A stretch of DNA of 11,413 bases, taken from JAJPJX01 sp964568355. Lineage in GTDB: Bacteria; Acidobacteriota; Terriglobia; Bryobacterales; Bryobacteraceae. The DNA lies in contig CAZMRK010000723.1 in NCBI GenBank assembly GCA_964568355.1, forward strand, positions 1 to 11,413, written 5' to 3'. Both the position numbers and the translations under genes were made by a program. Below, piece after piece: positions 1 to 7,037 of this stretch (the stretch's first letter is position 1; each line of letters opens with the position of its first letter). Below the pieces are notes generated by a model. It was not told where the DNA came from. It did no database searches and saw nothing but the letters and a program-made list of their open reading frames with translations.

Positions 1-93
1 GAGACCGGGGAAAGCGACGAAGATCCCACCAAGCATGTCGCCGCCTACGATGTGAAAGTGGAAGGCGACGATCTCCTGATTCAGATTCCCTAA
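1..93 (+). CDS. C-terminal end of an unidentified protein, possibly Rieske-type (partial)
   Basis: The first reading frame is open from the window edge to a TAA at 91-93 and encodes 30 residues ending YDVKVEGDDLLIQIP. It ends one base before the GTG of fpg, so the two are probably co-transcribed. The acidic stretch followed by a 'Y-x-V-x-V-E-G-D-x-L' strand resembles the last beta strand of Rieske [2Fe-2S] ferredoxin-like domains. The Cys/His cluster motifs would lie upstream of the window, so this is only a guess. The open frame abutting fpg supports its being real coding sequence. Confidence 0.55.
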   Translation, partial: ETGESDEDPTKHVAAYDVKVEGDDLLIQIP

Positions 94-94
94 A

Positions 95-889
95 GTGCCC
101 GAACTACCCGAAGTCGAGACAGTGGCGCGCTCCATCGCGCCGCATATTCGAGGGCGCCGTATCCTGAGCGCGGAGTTTCCCTGTCTGCGCGTGCTGATCG
201 GCGACCCGGACGAGATGGCGGCTGCTCTGGCCGGCAAAAAGATCCTGGGAGTGCGCCGCCATGGCAAATTTCTTCTGATTCTGCTCCAGGGCGGGGGCCA
301 TCTGATCGTACACCTGGGCATGACCGGCCGGCTGCTGTTCAACGCGGAGCGCGGGCGGCATACCCACGCGGTGATCACGCTGGATCGCGGGGTGCTGATT
401 TACGATGATCCGCGGCAGTTCGGCAAGCTCCAGGTGTGCGACGCGTTGCCGGCCCGCGTCGCCAGGCTGGGTCCCGAGCCGCTCGAAATCGGCTTCGAGG
501 ATTTCGCCGCGGCCTTGCGGACGCGCAAGGCGCGGATCAAGGGGCTGCTGCTCAACCAGACGTTCCTGCGAGGGCTGGGCAATATCTACGCCGACGAAGC
601 TCTGTTTCGCGCCGGAATCCATCCGCTGGCCATCGCCTCGCGGCTGCGCAAAGATCGCGCCCTGCGCCTCTACCAGGCCATTCGCGAGGTATTGACGGAC
701 GCGATCGAAAAGGGCGGCTCTTCGATCTCCGACTATGTGGATGCCGATGGCCGCAAAGGCTTTTTCCAGATCGAGCATCGCGTCTATCAGCGCACCGGCG
801 AACCCTGCGTGACCTGCGGAGCTCCCATCCGCCGCATCCAGGTTACCCAGCGCAGCACACACTTTTGCAGCCATTGTCAGAAGCGGTAG
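95..889 (+). CDS. mutM: Formamidopyrimidine-DNA glycosylase (Fpg/MutM)
   Basis: A 264-residue bifunctional DNA glycosylase/AP lyase of base excision repair, which removes 8-oxoguanine and ring-opened purines. It begins with the diagnostic MPELPEVET, giving the catalytic Pro2 and Glu3. Lys58 in RRHGKF matches the conserved minor-groove lysine. LGNIYADEALFRAGIHP at about 161-177 is the helix-two-turn-helix region. The C-terminal zinc finger is complete (Cys238, Cys241, Cys258, Cys261) and carries the conserved QRSTHFC arginine (Arg253). Length is normal for the family. The start is GTG at 95, fixed by the processed N-terminal PEL motif, and lies one base after the upstream stop, suggesting translational coupling. 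All key residues are present, so the enzyme should be active. The family is certain. Confidence 0.97.
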   Translation: MPELPEVETVARSIAPHIRGRRILSAEFPCLRVLIGDPDEMAAALAGKKILGVRRHGKFLLILLQGGGHLIVHLGMTGRLLFNAERGRHTHAVITLDRGVLIYDDPRQFGKLQVCDALPARVARLGPEPLEIGFEDFAAALRTRKARIKGLLLNQTFLRGLGNIYADEALFRAGIHPLAIASRLRKDRALRLYQAIREVLTDAIEKGGSSISDYVDADGRKGFFQIEHRVYQRTGEPCVTCGAPIRRIQVTQRSTHFCSHCQKR

Positions 890-930
890 CCAGGATTGCA
901 TTGGGTCGCGCCAGGATATAGAGTGGCCCC

Positions 931-936
931 AAGGAG
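931..936 (+). promoter_or_regulatory. Ribosome binding site of the Gfo/Idh/MocA gene
   Basis: AAGGAG lies ten bases before the ATG at 947. It decides the start in favour of 947 over an in-frame TTG-type codon at 896, because only the 947 start places the twin-arginine motif at the extreme N-terminus. Confidence 0.8.
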
Positions 937-946
937 CCGATTGTCC

Positions 947-2116
947 ATGCAAGACCGCAGAACGTTTCTGAGCACGGCGCTCGCCGCAGCGCCCCTGTTT
1001 ATACCTCGGCGGGCCTGGGGTGCGAACGACCGGATCACCTATGCCCTGGTAGGCGCGGGAGGCCGCGGCCGCTACCTGAGCAAGTACTTCCAGAAACTTG
1101 GCGCCGAGTGTGTCGCCATCGCCGAAGTCTACGAGCCCAATCTGCAGAAGGCACTGGCCGACGCTCCCAACGCGAAAAGCTATGTGGATTACCACGAGGC
1201 GCTGGCACAGAGCGGGGTGGACACGATCGTCAACGCTACTCCCGATCATCAGCATTGCCCGATCCTGCTGGCGTCGCTCGCGGCCAAGAAGGACGTGTAC
1301 CAGGAAAAGCCGATGTCGCACTCGCTCGAAGAGAGCCAGAAGATGGTGCAGGCTACCCGGCGGACCAGGCAGATCGTGCAGATCGGCATGCAGCGCCGCA
1401 GCGCCGAATCGCTGATCAAGGGCAAGGCGCTGGTGGACAGCGGCGTCCTGGGCAAAGTGTCGCTGGTTAAGCCGATGTGGAACTGGAATATCGCCCGCGA
1501 GCTCGATAACACGCCGCTGCCCGGAAAGCTCGACTGGAAGCTTTTCCTCGGCCCGGCGAAGGATCGCGAATTGCAGCCGATGCGGTTCCGCTCCTGGCGC
1601 TATTTCTGGGACTATTCCGGCGGCAACATGACCGACCAGGGAACCCACCTCATGGACGTGGTGCAGTGGTATATGAACTCCGGGACGCCGCGCTCCGCGA
1701 TCTCTTACGGGCAGGTGGCCAAGATGACCGGCTCGGAGGTTCCGGATGTATTCTGCGCGGTGTTCGAATATCCGGAGTTCATGGCGACCTGGACGCTGAA
1801 TTACTGCAACTCCTATGACAATGACTGGTCCATTCAGTTCCAGGGCGACAAAGGGACGCTGATCCTGACCAATGCCGGCTTCCGTCTGTGGAAAGAGCCG
1901 TGGCCGAAAAACCAGGAACCGGCCGAGAGCTTTGACGCGCCGGTGCCGATCGAATCGCACATTCAGAACTTCCTGGACTGCGTGCGGTCGCGCAAAGAAC
2001 CGAACGCGCCGGTGGAAGTGGGCGCATCGGCCGTCGCCGGCCCTCACCTGGCCAATCTCGCGTTCCACAAAGGAAAGCAGATGCGGCTCGCCGCCGATGG
2101 GGTGAAGGCCAGCTAG
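947..2116 (+). CDS. Tat-exported Gfo/Idh/MocA-family oxidoreductase
   Basis: A 389-residue NAD(P)-dependent dehydrogenase of the glucose-fructose oxidoreductase / inositol dehydrogenase superfamily, probably acting on a sugar or cyclitol in the periplasm. The N-terminus DRRTFLST followed by an Ala/Leu stretch and AWGAN is a twin-arginine signal peptide, so it would be exported folded with its cofactor. GAGGRG at 36-41 is the Rossmann dinucleotide loop. EKP at 120-122 holds the family's conserved lysine. DQGTHLMDVVQW at 230-241 is the C-terminal domain motif with the conserved histidine. A 57-nt gap separates it from mutM. Such exported paralogues are abundant in Acidobacteriota and Planctomycetota, and the exact substrate cannot be read from sequence. 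The TAG stop at 2114-2116 overlaps the left end of a 105-nt repeat, so the insertion may have set the exact C-terminus. Confidence 0.93.
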   Translation: MQDRRTFLSTALAAAPLFIPRRAWGANDRITYALVGAGGRGRYLSKYFQKLGAECVAIAEVYEPNLQKALADAPNAKSYVDYHEALAQSGVDTIVNATPDHQHCPILLASLAAKKDVYQEKPMSHSLEESQKMVQATRRTRQIVQIGMQRRSAESLIKGKALVDSGVLGKVSLVKPMWNWNIARELDNTPLPGKLDWKLFLGPAKDRELQPMRFRSWRYFWDYSGGNMTDQGTHLMDVVQWYMNSGTPRSAISYGQVAKMTGSEVPDVFCAVFEYPEFMATWTLNYCNSYDNDWSIQFQGDKGTLILTNAGFRLWKEPWPKNQEPAESFDAPVPIESHIQNFLDCVRSRKEPNAPVEVGASAVAGPHLANLAFHKGKQMRLAADGVKAS

Positions 2117-2219
2117 TACTCTGATCGGGTGATTCGGTTCGTCCGCTTGCGAACGCGCGCGGTTCTGTTCCGCCACCGAACCGCGACCGTAAGGGAGCGG
2201 ACTTCACGGTCAGAGCACT
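2115..2219 (+). repeat. 105-nt palindromic dispersed repeat, copy 1
   Basis: The first of three copies in this window of a 105-nt element. It matches the copy at 8537-8641 at 97 of 105 positions with no indels. Its ends form an imperfect 13-nt terminal inverted repeat (AGTACTCTGATCG against CGGTCAGAGCACT, two mismatches). Inside, CGCGGTTC and GAACCGCG pair perfectly eight over eight around a 12-nt loop, and GTCCGCT pairs with AGCGGAC. The whole unit can therefore fold as a nested hairpin or cruciform. It has no coding capacity, so it is MITE-like or REP-like. It lies between convergent genes, where a transcript hairpin could also stop transcription. The left end supplies the last two bases of the preceding gene's TAG. 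Confidence 0.9.
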
Positions 2220-2242
2220 CGACAGACCGGGAGGAAGGATTT

Positions 2243-2263
2243 GGCGGGCCTTGACGGCCCGCC
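2243..2263 (-). terminator. Possible terminator hairpin after the COG1579-type gene
   Basis: GGCGGGCC (2243-2250) and GGCCCGCC (2256-2263) form a perfect 8-bp GC stem with a 5-nt loop, eight bases beyond the stop codon of the leftward gene ending at 2272. On the leftward strand the stem is followed by AAATCC rather than a clean T tract, so it is at best a weak intrinsic terminator. The position between convergent genes supports a termination role. Confidence 0.5.
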
Positions 2264-2271
2264 GCAAGGTC

Positions 2272-3027
2272 TTAGTTTCCGAGGGCGGGGGCGGCCTCGC
2301 CCGTCAAATCTTCCACGGATGCAGGCGGATTGTAGAACAGAATTCGCCCGCAGCTTTCGCACGTCATGACCTGGGTGGCGTGCTTTAAGTCCTGAAAAAA
2401 CTGCAACCGCATCGCCATGTGGCAACCGGTGCAGCGCCCATCTACGGCTTCTACGACAGCGATGCCGCGCCGGCTATGGCGAATCCGGTCGTAGTGCCGG
2501 TACAAACTGGGGGTCATGCTGGAGGCGACTTTCTTGCGCTCCACCTGCAATTCCTCCAGTTCTTTCGTGGTTGCAGCCGTGCGTTCCCTCGCCTGCTGCT
2601 TTTCAGCCTCAACCTTGGCTTTCTCTTCCTTCAGTGTGACCTCGGCGGCCTTCACGTTTTTGTCTAGCGGCTCGGACTCCTGCATCAGTTCCAACGTCCG
2701 GTCTTCCGCCCGGCGAATCTCTTTTTCACAGAACTCGATCTCCGATTGGAAAGCACGATACTGGTCGTTGGTTTTCGCGTCCAGCATCTGAGTTTTCAAC
2801 TTGGAGATTTTTTGTTCCTGGGCCTGGATTTCGCCTTCTACCTGCTTGCGTTCTTTTTGGTTGGCGGATAACGCAGCCCGGTCGGCCTCGAGCTTGCGTT
2901 CTTGCGTTTCCAGTTTCTTTTCGATTTCGCGGATATGTTTCGGCAGCCCGGCAATCTCGCGCGTTAATTCCGTTATACGCTTATCAAGATCTTGCAACCG
3001 GACCGCCAACTGCAGATCGGGGAGCAT
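2272..3027 (-). CDS. Coiled-coil C4 zinc-ribbon protein (COG1579 / zf-RING_7 type)
   Basis: A 251-residue protein with a long charged helical N-terminal region (about 10-168, rich in Glu, Lys and Gln with heptad-like spacing), predicted to form an antiparallel coiled coil. A C-terminal zinc ribbon follows, with Cys199/Cys202 (CTGC) and Cys223/Cys226 (CESC). This is the architecture of the widespread COG1579 family, proposed to bind nucleic acid, with no settled function. It lies 71 nt downstream of murJ on the same strand and is the last gene of the leftward block. The ATG at 3027 is preceded almost directly by TAAGGA, which is unusually close for a Shine-Dalgarno, so the true start may differ by a few codons. 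The family is confident and the function unknown. Confidence 0.92.
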   Translation of the reverse strand: MLPDLQLAVRLQDLDKRITELTREIAGLPKHIREIEKKLETQERKLEADRAALSANQKERKQVEGEIQAQEQKISKLKTQMLDAKTNDQYRAFQSEIEFCEKEIRRAEDRTLELMQESEPLDKNVKAAEVTLKEEKAKVEAEKQQARERTAATTKELEELQVERKKVASSMTPSLYRHYDRIRHSRRGIAVVEAVDGRCTGCHMAMRLQFFQDLKHATQVMTCESCGRILFYNPPASVEDLTGEAAPALGN

Positions 3028-3098
3028 TCCTTAGTGCAGTGTAGCACGCGGACCCCAGCCCACGCGTCTCCCGGCGGCTGCGCCGCATCCGCCAAACA

Positions 3099-4742
3099 TT
3101 AAGAATTCGCAATCTTTTGCTTCCACAAGGCATTCCATACCGTCTCCAGTTCGGCCACGCGCAGCAGGCGGCAGAGCACGATGAAGGTGATCAAGCCCAG
3201 AGGGACGGAGAGCATTACATCGGCGACCCGCGCCATTCGCGGCGAGTTCATCCAGTAGTGCACCGCCCATTGGTTTATGGCGCGGCTGGAGAGCAGGCAG
3301 ACGGCCCCCATGGCCGCCGACGCTGCGGAGATGCGCGCAATACTGATCGCCATCGCGCGCCCGCCCCAACGGCCGATGCGCGCGCGCAGCAGCAGAAACA
3401 GGATCGCCGATCCGCTCAGCGCGACGATGGACGTCGAGAGCGCCAGCCCGAGATGCCCCAGTCCGGCGGCCTTGACCAGCCCGGATGCCGCCGCCAGGTT
3501 TACTCCGACCTCGATGACACTCACCAGCATGGGCGTGCGCGAATCGTGCAGGGCATAGAAAGCGGGCGTGAGGATCTTGGTGGCGGCGTAGCCGGTCAGG
3601 CCCACGGCGTAGGCCGCGAGCGCCAGCGCCGTCTGGTGCGTGTCGAATGCCTGGAACTTGCCCCACTGGAAGACCAGGCCGATCATGCTTTCTCCCAGAA
3701 TCGCCAATCCGACGGCGGAAGGGATGGTCAGCAGAAAGACCATGCCGAGCGACTGGGAAAGCGTCTGCCGGAACTCGGCCATGCGGCCCAGGGCGGCGCT
3801 GCGCGAGATGGCCGGCAGGGTCGCCGCCGCCAGGGCTCCGCCGAACAGCCCCAACGGCAGTTGCATGAAACGGAAGGCATAAGCCAGCCAGCTCACCGGG
3901 CCGTTGATCACGCGGCCCGCGGCGTCGGTGATGCCGGAAGCGAAGTTCGTGTTCACCATGACATTGATTTGCAATGCCGCGTTGCCCAGGATCGCGGGCC
4001 CCATCATGCGGAAGATCCTACGCAATCCGAGATGGGAGAAATCGATACGCGGGCGGAACGAGAAGCCCTCCCGGCGCAGGCTGGGCACCTGCCAGGCGAT
4101 CTGCAAGGCTCCGCCCAGGACCACGCCGCAGGCCATGGCGGCCGGCAACCCGATTCCCAGCCGCGGTCCGAAGCTGTAGCCGATCAGCAGGCCGCAGGCC
4201 ACCGACCCCAGATTGAAGCAGGTGCTGGAAAGCGCGGGCACGCCGAAGCGGTGGCAGGCGTTCAGAATCGCCATGGCCTGGGCGGCTAGGGCCACCAGCA
4301 GCAGGAAGGGAAACATCAGCCGCGTGAGCAGGACTGCCAGTTCGAACTTTCCGGGTACCGCTTGAAATCCGGGAGCCAGCAGCCATACCAGTTGCGGGCT
4401 AAAGACGATTCCCAACAAGCAGAACAGGCCCACGATGAGCAATAGAGCGGTGGCCACCAGGTTGGAGAGTTCCGCCGCCTCGCGCTTTCCCTTGGTGGAG
4501 AGATACTGCGTGAACACCGGCACGAAAGCCGCCGAAAGAGCGCCTTCGGCGAACAGGTCGCGGGTCAGGTTCGGGATGCGGAAACCCAGCAGGTAGGCAT
4601 CGTAGACGGCGCCGGCGCCGAACAGGCGTGCCATTACCATCTGCCGCACCAGGCCGGTGATCCGGCTGAGCGAGACGGCGGCAGACACGATTCCCGCGGA
4701 GCGGAAGATGCTGCGAGGGGTGCTTCTGCCGGAGCCGGGCAT
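3099..4742 (-). CDS. murJ: Lipid II flippase MurJ (MviN family)
   Basis: A 547-residue polytopic inner-membrane protein that flips undecaprenyl-linked lipid II to the periplasmic face for peptidoglycan synthesis. The N-terminal region shows the MurJ signature: SLSRITGLVRQMVMARLFG, then the YDAYLLGFRIPNLTRDLFAEGALSAAFVP stretch at about 48-76. Many hydrophobic segments follow along the length, consistent with the family's 14 transmembrane helices. Other family features are the QVPSLRREGF cytoplasmic loop and the FYALHDSRTP stretch in the second half. Size matches the family (about 500-550). The ATG at 4742 lies 16 nt after the kinase stop, so the two are almost certainly co-transcribed. The last 15 or so residues are hydrophilic. 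No frameshift is seen. Confidence 0.96.
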   Translation of the reverse strand: MPGSGRSTPRSIFRSAGIVSAAVSLSRITGLVRQMVMARLFGAGAVYDAYLLGFRIPNLTRDLFAEGALSAAFVPVFTQYLSTKGKREAAELSNLVATALLLIVGLFCLLGIVFSPQLVWLLAPGFQAVPGKFELAVLLTRLMFPFLLLVALAAQAMAILNACHRFGVPALSSTCFNLGSVACGLLIGYSFGPRLGIGLPAAMACGVVLGGALQIAWQVPSLRREGFSFRPRIDFSHLGLRRIFRMMGPAILGNAALQINVMVNTNFASGITDAAGRVINGPVSWLAYAFRFMQLPLGLFGGALAAATLPAISRSAALGRMAEFRQTLSQSLGMVFLLTIPSAVGLAILGESMIGLVFQWGKFQAFDTHQTALALAAYAVGLTGYAATKILTPAFYALHDSRTPMLVSVIEVGVNLAAASGLVKAAGLGHLGLALSTSIVALSGSAILFLLLRARIGRWGGRAMAISIARISAASAAMGAVCLLSSRAINQWAVHYWMNSPRMARVADVMLSVPLGLITFIVLCRLLRVAELETVWNALWKQKIANS

Positions 4743-4758
4743 CGCGATTCCGATGCGG

Positions 4759-5688
4759 CTATTCCGCGCGGCGCATCTCGACGCGGGGGATCAGCTCTTG
4801 TGCCTGCGCCAGGGAGGCGAAGCGCATTCCCGGAAGGCGCGCCGAAGCCGTACCGGTGGCCACGCCCCAGCGCAAGGCCTCTTCATAGCTGAGCTTGCGC
4901 GCCATGGCCCAGGTGAAGGCAGCCGCCAACGCATCTCCAGCGCCGATTGGGCTGACCGCGTCGATGCGCGGCGCCAGTGCCTCCACCATACCGCCGGGAA
5001 AGGCGCCGACCGCTCCCCGGCTTCCCAACGAGAGCACTACGGCCTCCGGACCCATCGCGCGGATCCGGTTCGCCGCATCCAGGAAATGGCTGCGGGTCAG
5101 CAAAGCCCGGTTCAGTAGTCGTTCCGCTTCCTGCTGGTTAGGGCTTACCACGGTCGGTCCCGCCTCGATCCCCTCCCGTAGAACTTCCCCATCGGCATCG
5201 AGTAGCGTCTTCACTTTTTTGCGCCTGGCCATGGCGATCAGCTTGGCGTAGAAATCCGAAGGCACACCCGGAGGAATACTTCCGGCGATGAGGAACCACT
5301 GCGCTCCCTCCAGGTTCTGCTCGATCACCTGCTCCAGCTTGTTCACTTCGCTGCTGCTGATATTGGGACCCGCCTCGTTGAGATTCACGGTGAGGCCGTG
5401 ACGGTCGGTGATGGTCAGATTGGTGCGAATCGCATTGGCAATCGGCACCACCACCGTCCGAAATCCGAAGCGCCGCAGATGCTCCTCCAGCCGGCGGCCC
5501 GAATCGCCGCCCGAAGGAAGAATGGCCAGGGGGTCGCCGCCAAAGGAATGAATCACGTTGGCTGCGTTGATGCCACGTCCCCCGGCCGATTCGTACTGAT
5601 CCAGAATATACGCGCGATCCTCGTACGCCAGCCGGTCCACGGTAATGTTTCGGTCGAGGGCCGGATTGACAGTTAATGTGACGATCAA
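4759..5688 (-). CDS. PfkB-family sugar (phosphate) kinase, 1-phosphofructokinase-like
   Basis: A 309-residue ribokinase-fold kinase. The opening IVTLTVNPALDRNITV is typical of the 1-phosphofructokinase / tagatose-6-phosphate kinase subfamily. Substrate-site motifs are AGGRGINAANVI at 35-46 (usually GGKGIN) and GSIPPG at 136-141. The anion hole and catalytic base are in PIGAGDA at 247-253, with Asp252 as base, and LSLGSRGA at 219-226 is the nucleotide-side motif. Two positions differ from common 1-PFKs: DADGE at 164-168 where DxSG is usual, and SPN at 182-184 where KPN is usual. The substrate (fructose-1-P, fructose-6-P or tagatose-6-P) is therefore open. No PTS genes are adjacent. The start is TTG at 5688, since no ATG or GTG precedes the conserved first strand. 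It sits 39 nt after the zinc-ribbon gene and 16 nt before murJ. Confidence 0.9.
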   Translation of the reverse strand: MIVTLTVNPALDRNITVDRLAYEDRAYILDQYESAGGRGINAANVIHSFGGDPLAILPSGGDSGRRLEEHLRRFGFRTVVVPIANAIRTNLTITDRHGLTVNLNEAGPNISSSEVNKLEQVIEQNLEGAQWFLIAGSIPPGVPSDFYAKLIAMARRKKVKTLLDADGEVLREGIEAGPTVVSPNQQEAERLLNRALLTRSHFLDAANRIRAMGPEAVVLSLGSRGAVGAFPGGMVEALAPRIDAVSPIGAGDALAAAFTWAMARKLSYEEALRWGVATGTASARLPGMRFASLAQAQELIPRVEMRRAE

Positions 5689-5727
5689 GCTCTTATTTTA
5701 GCTGCAATTGCCCGCAAGGCCCGAAGA

Positions 5728-6369
5728 TTACTCCCGGCCGACGATCTTGGCGCCCAGCGCGCCGCCCGCGGTGCACAGAAAGGTGATGATCCCGAAAAAT
5801 ACCACGAGCGTGAACAGGAGAATGGTCGCCAGACCGCTGGGGGTTTGGAACATCCGCAACGCCTGGTCCATATTGGCGTCATGCACCGGCATGTTGCGGA
5901 TCTGTTCCTGATAGAGGCCGGCCAGACCGCCGTTCGAAACCGCCAGTGGAATGATGCTGATCGTGAACAGCACGGTCATCATGGCGAAGGTGAGGATGCC
6001 GGTGATCCACCCGATCCGCAAACCGTTTCGCACCGAAAGCAATTCTCCCGTACGCCGATGGTACAGATAGACCGAGCAGAAACCGGCCGCCACCCACCAG
6101 ATCACGAACCCGAAGTTGACCAGCGGGAGCCAGCTCAGCAAGGCCGCCGCGCTGGCCATCGAGAGCCCTACCCGTACCGCCACGGGATTGTGGAAGTTCA
6201 TCTCCCGGTGGTCCGGTGCGGCGGCTGCGGCCTGGACCAGGACGGCTGGCGTGGGCTGGGGGATGGGAGTCTCCGCAGCGGCTGACTCATCCTGTTGGGG
6301 CTTGCCACATCTGTGGCAGAAGCGCGCGTCAGACGGCAACTCGGCGCCGCAAGTGCAGAACTGAGGCAT
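5728..6369 (-). CDS. Zinc-ribbon, four-TM membrane protein of unknown function
   Basis: Starting at the ATG at 6369 gives 213 residues. The N-terminus is a zinc ribbon with Cys5, Cys7, Cys18 and Cys21 (CTC and CHRC pairs), followed by a Pro/Ala/Gln-rich linker (about 25-55). About four hydrophobic helices follow: roughly 66-85, 86-103, 120-143 and 180-203. A frame extension upstream to 6429 is possible, but it would add 20 unconserved-looking residues and overlap the preceding gene's stop. The zinc ribbon at the very N-terminus is the usual arrangement, so I prefer 6369. No Shine-Dalgarno is obvious at that start, so the start is not certain. The 28-nt gap to the previous gene suggests an operon. 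Cytoplasmic zinc ribbon plus membrane domain is a common acidobacterial layout without assigned function. Confidence 0.82.
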   Translation of the reverse strand: MPQFCTCGAELPSDARFCHRCGKPQQDESAAAETPIPQPTPAVLVQAAAAAPDHREMNFHNPVAVRVGLSMASAAALLSWLPLVNFGFVIWWVAAGFCSVYLYHRRTGELLSVRNGLRIGWITGILTFAMMTVLFTISIIPLAVSNGGLAGLYQEQIRNMPVHDANMDQALRMFQTPSGLATILLFTLVVFFGIITFLCTAGGALGAKIVGRE

Positions 6370-6397
6370 GATCAAATTTCGTGCAGCAGCACTGCAA

Positions 6398-6937
6398 TCA
6401 GTTTGCCGCAGGCTCTCCCGCGGAAGCAAGTCCGATATGCGTCTCTCCGTTTTCGGCCCGCAGCACGATGAATCTCCGGTAGCCGTCCTGTTGCACCTCG
6501 AACTGCCACCGGCCGCCGTGCTTTTCCATCTTCACCGAGGGCCACCCCTGACCAAGTTCCTCTCTGTAGAAATCGCGGACCTTCTCGAGCGGGTCCGGCG
6601 TGGTGTATTCCGCGATCGCCAGGCTGACCGACTTGTGAATGTCCCCGGTGTCCAAGTCGAACCCGGCCAGCTTATTGTCGTCCGTCCGCACGGCTCCCGG
6701 ATACACCGGGATACCCAGGTGTTTAGGGTCCAGCCGGCTACGCTCTCGCACCCGCACGGTTCCGAAGGGAGTTTCCACGATCGTCTGCTGGCCGTGCAGA
6801 TCTTTTTGGGTCACCTTCACGTTGCGCGCCACGTAGATACCGGTGTAGATCAGCCCGGCCGCGATTACGACGACCACAGCGAGCACGGCAATCATCACCG
6901 TGCCGAATACGCCGCCTCGCCGGCTGTTGCTCGTCAT
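6398..6937 (-). CDS. Single-TM membrane-anchored protein of unknown function
   Basis: A 179-residue protein I cannot place in a named family. Residues about 9-35 are one strongly hydrophobic helix (MIAVLAVVVVIAAGLIYTG) after a short basic N-terminus, so it is an anchored protein with the C-terminal domain probably outside the cytoplasm. The C-terminal domain contains GIPVYPGAVR, then TPDPLEKVRDFYREELGQGW and a beta-rich ending. The 'YPGA' plus 'DFYREEL' combination recurs in small exported bacterial domains of unknown role. The start is well supported: ATG at 6937 has GGAG five bases upstream. It lies 100 nt after secY and 28 nt before the zinc-ribbon gene, so it probably works with the latter. 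Confidence 0.82.
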   Translation of the reverse strand: MTSNSRRGGVFGTVMIAVLAVVVVIAAGLIYTGIYVARNVKVTQKDLHGQQTIVETPFGTVRVRERSRLDPKHLGIPVYPGAVRTDDNKLAGFDLDTGDIHKSVSLAIAEYTTPDPLEKVRDFYREELGQGWPSVKMEKHGGRWQFEVQQDGYRRFIVLRAENGETHIGLASAGEPAAN

Positions 6938-7037
6938 CTCCGCTCCATTCGCCAGTGCTTACGCACAACCAGGCTGAAAAGTTCCATCTGGCGGGTTGTA
7001 GAGGATCACAACTATTGGCCTGGCGGATTTCCGAACA

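Noticed and set aside
896..922. Possible promoter for the Gfo/Idh/MocA gene (TTGCAT, 15 nt, TATAGA)
   Set aside because: The spacer is short and the hexamers are imperfect. In a genome of unknown promoter consensus this is not enough to call.
104..2176. A 690-codon open frame on the minus strand
   Set aside because: It lies wholly antisense to mutM and the Gfo/Idh/MocA gene, both certain from motifs. Its product is rich in His, Arg, Gln and Gly with no recognisable domain, as expected for the antisense frame of GC-rich genes.
3074..3086. Small hairpin between murJ and the COG1579-type gene (GCGGC / GCCGC, 3-nt loop)
   Set aside because: Only five base pairs with no T tract. Such stems are common by chance in GC-rich DNA.
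3117..4289. A 390-codon open frame on the plus strand opposite murJ
   Set aside because: The product is low-complexity and rich in Gln, Arg, Gly and His, with no domain. It mirrors murJ codon bias.
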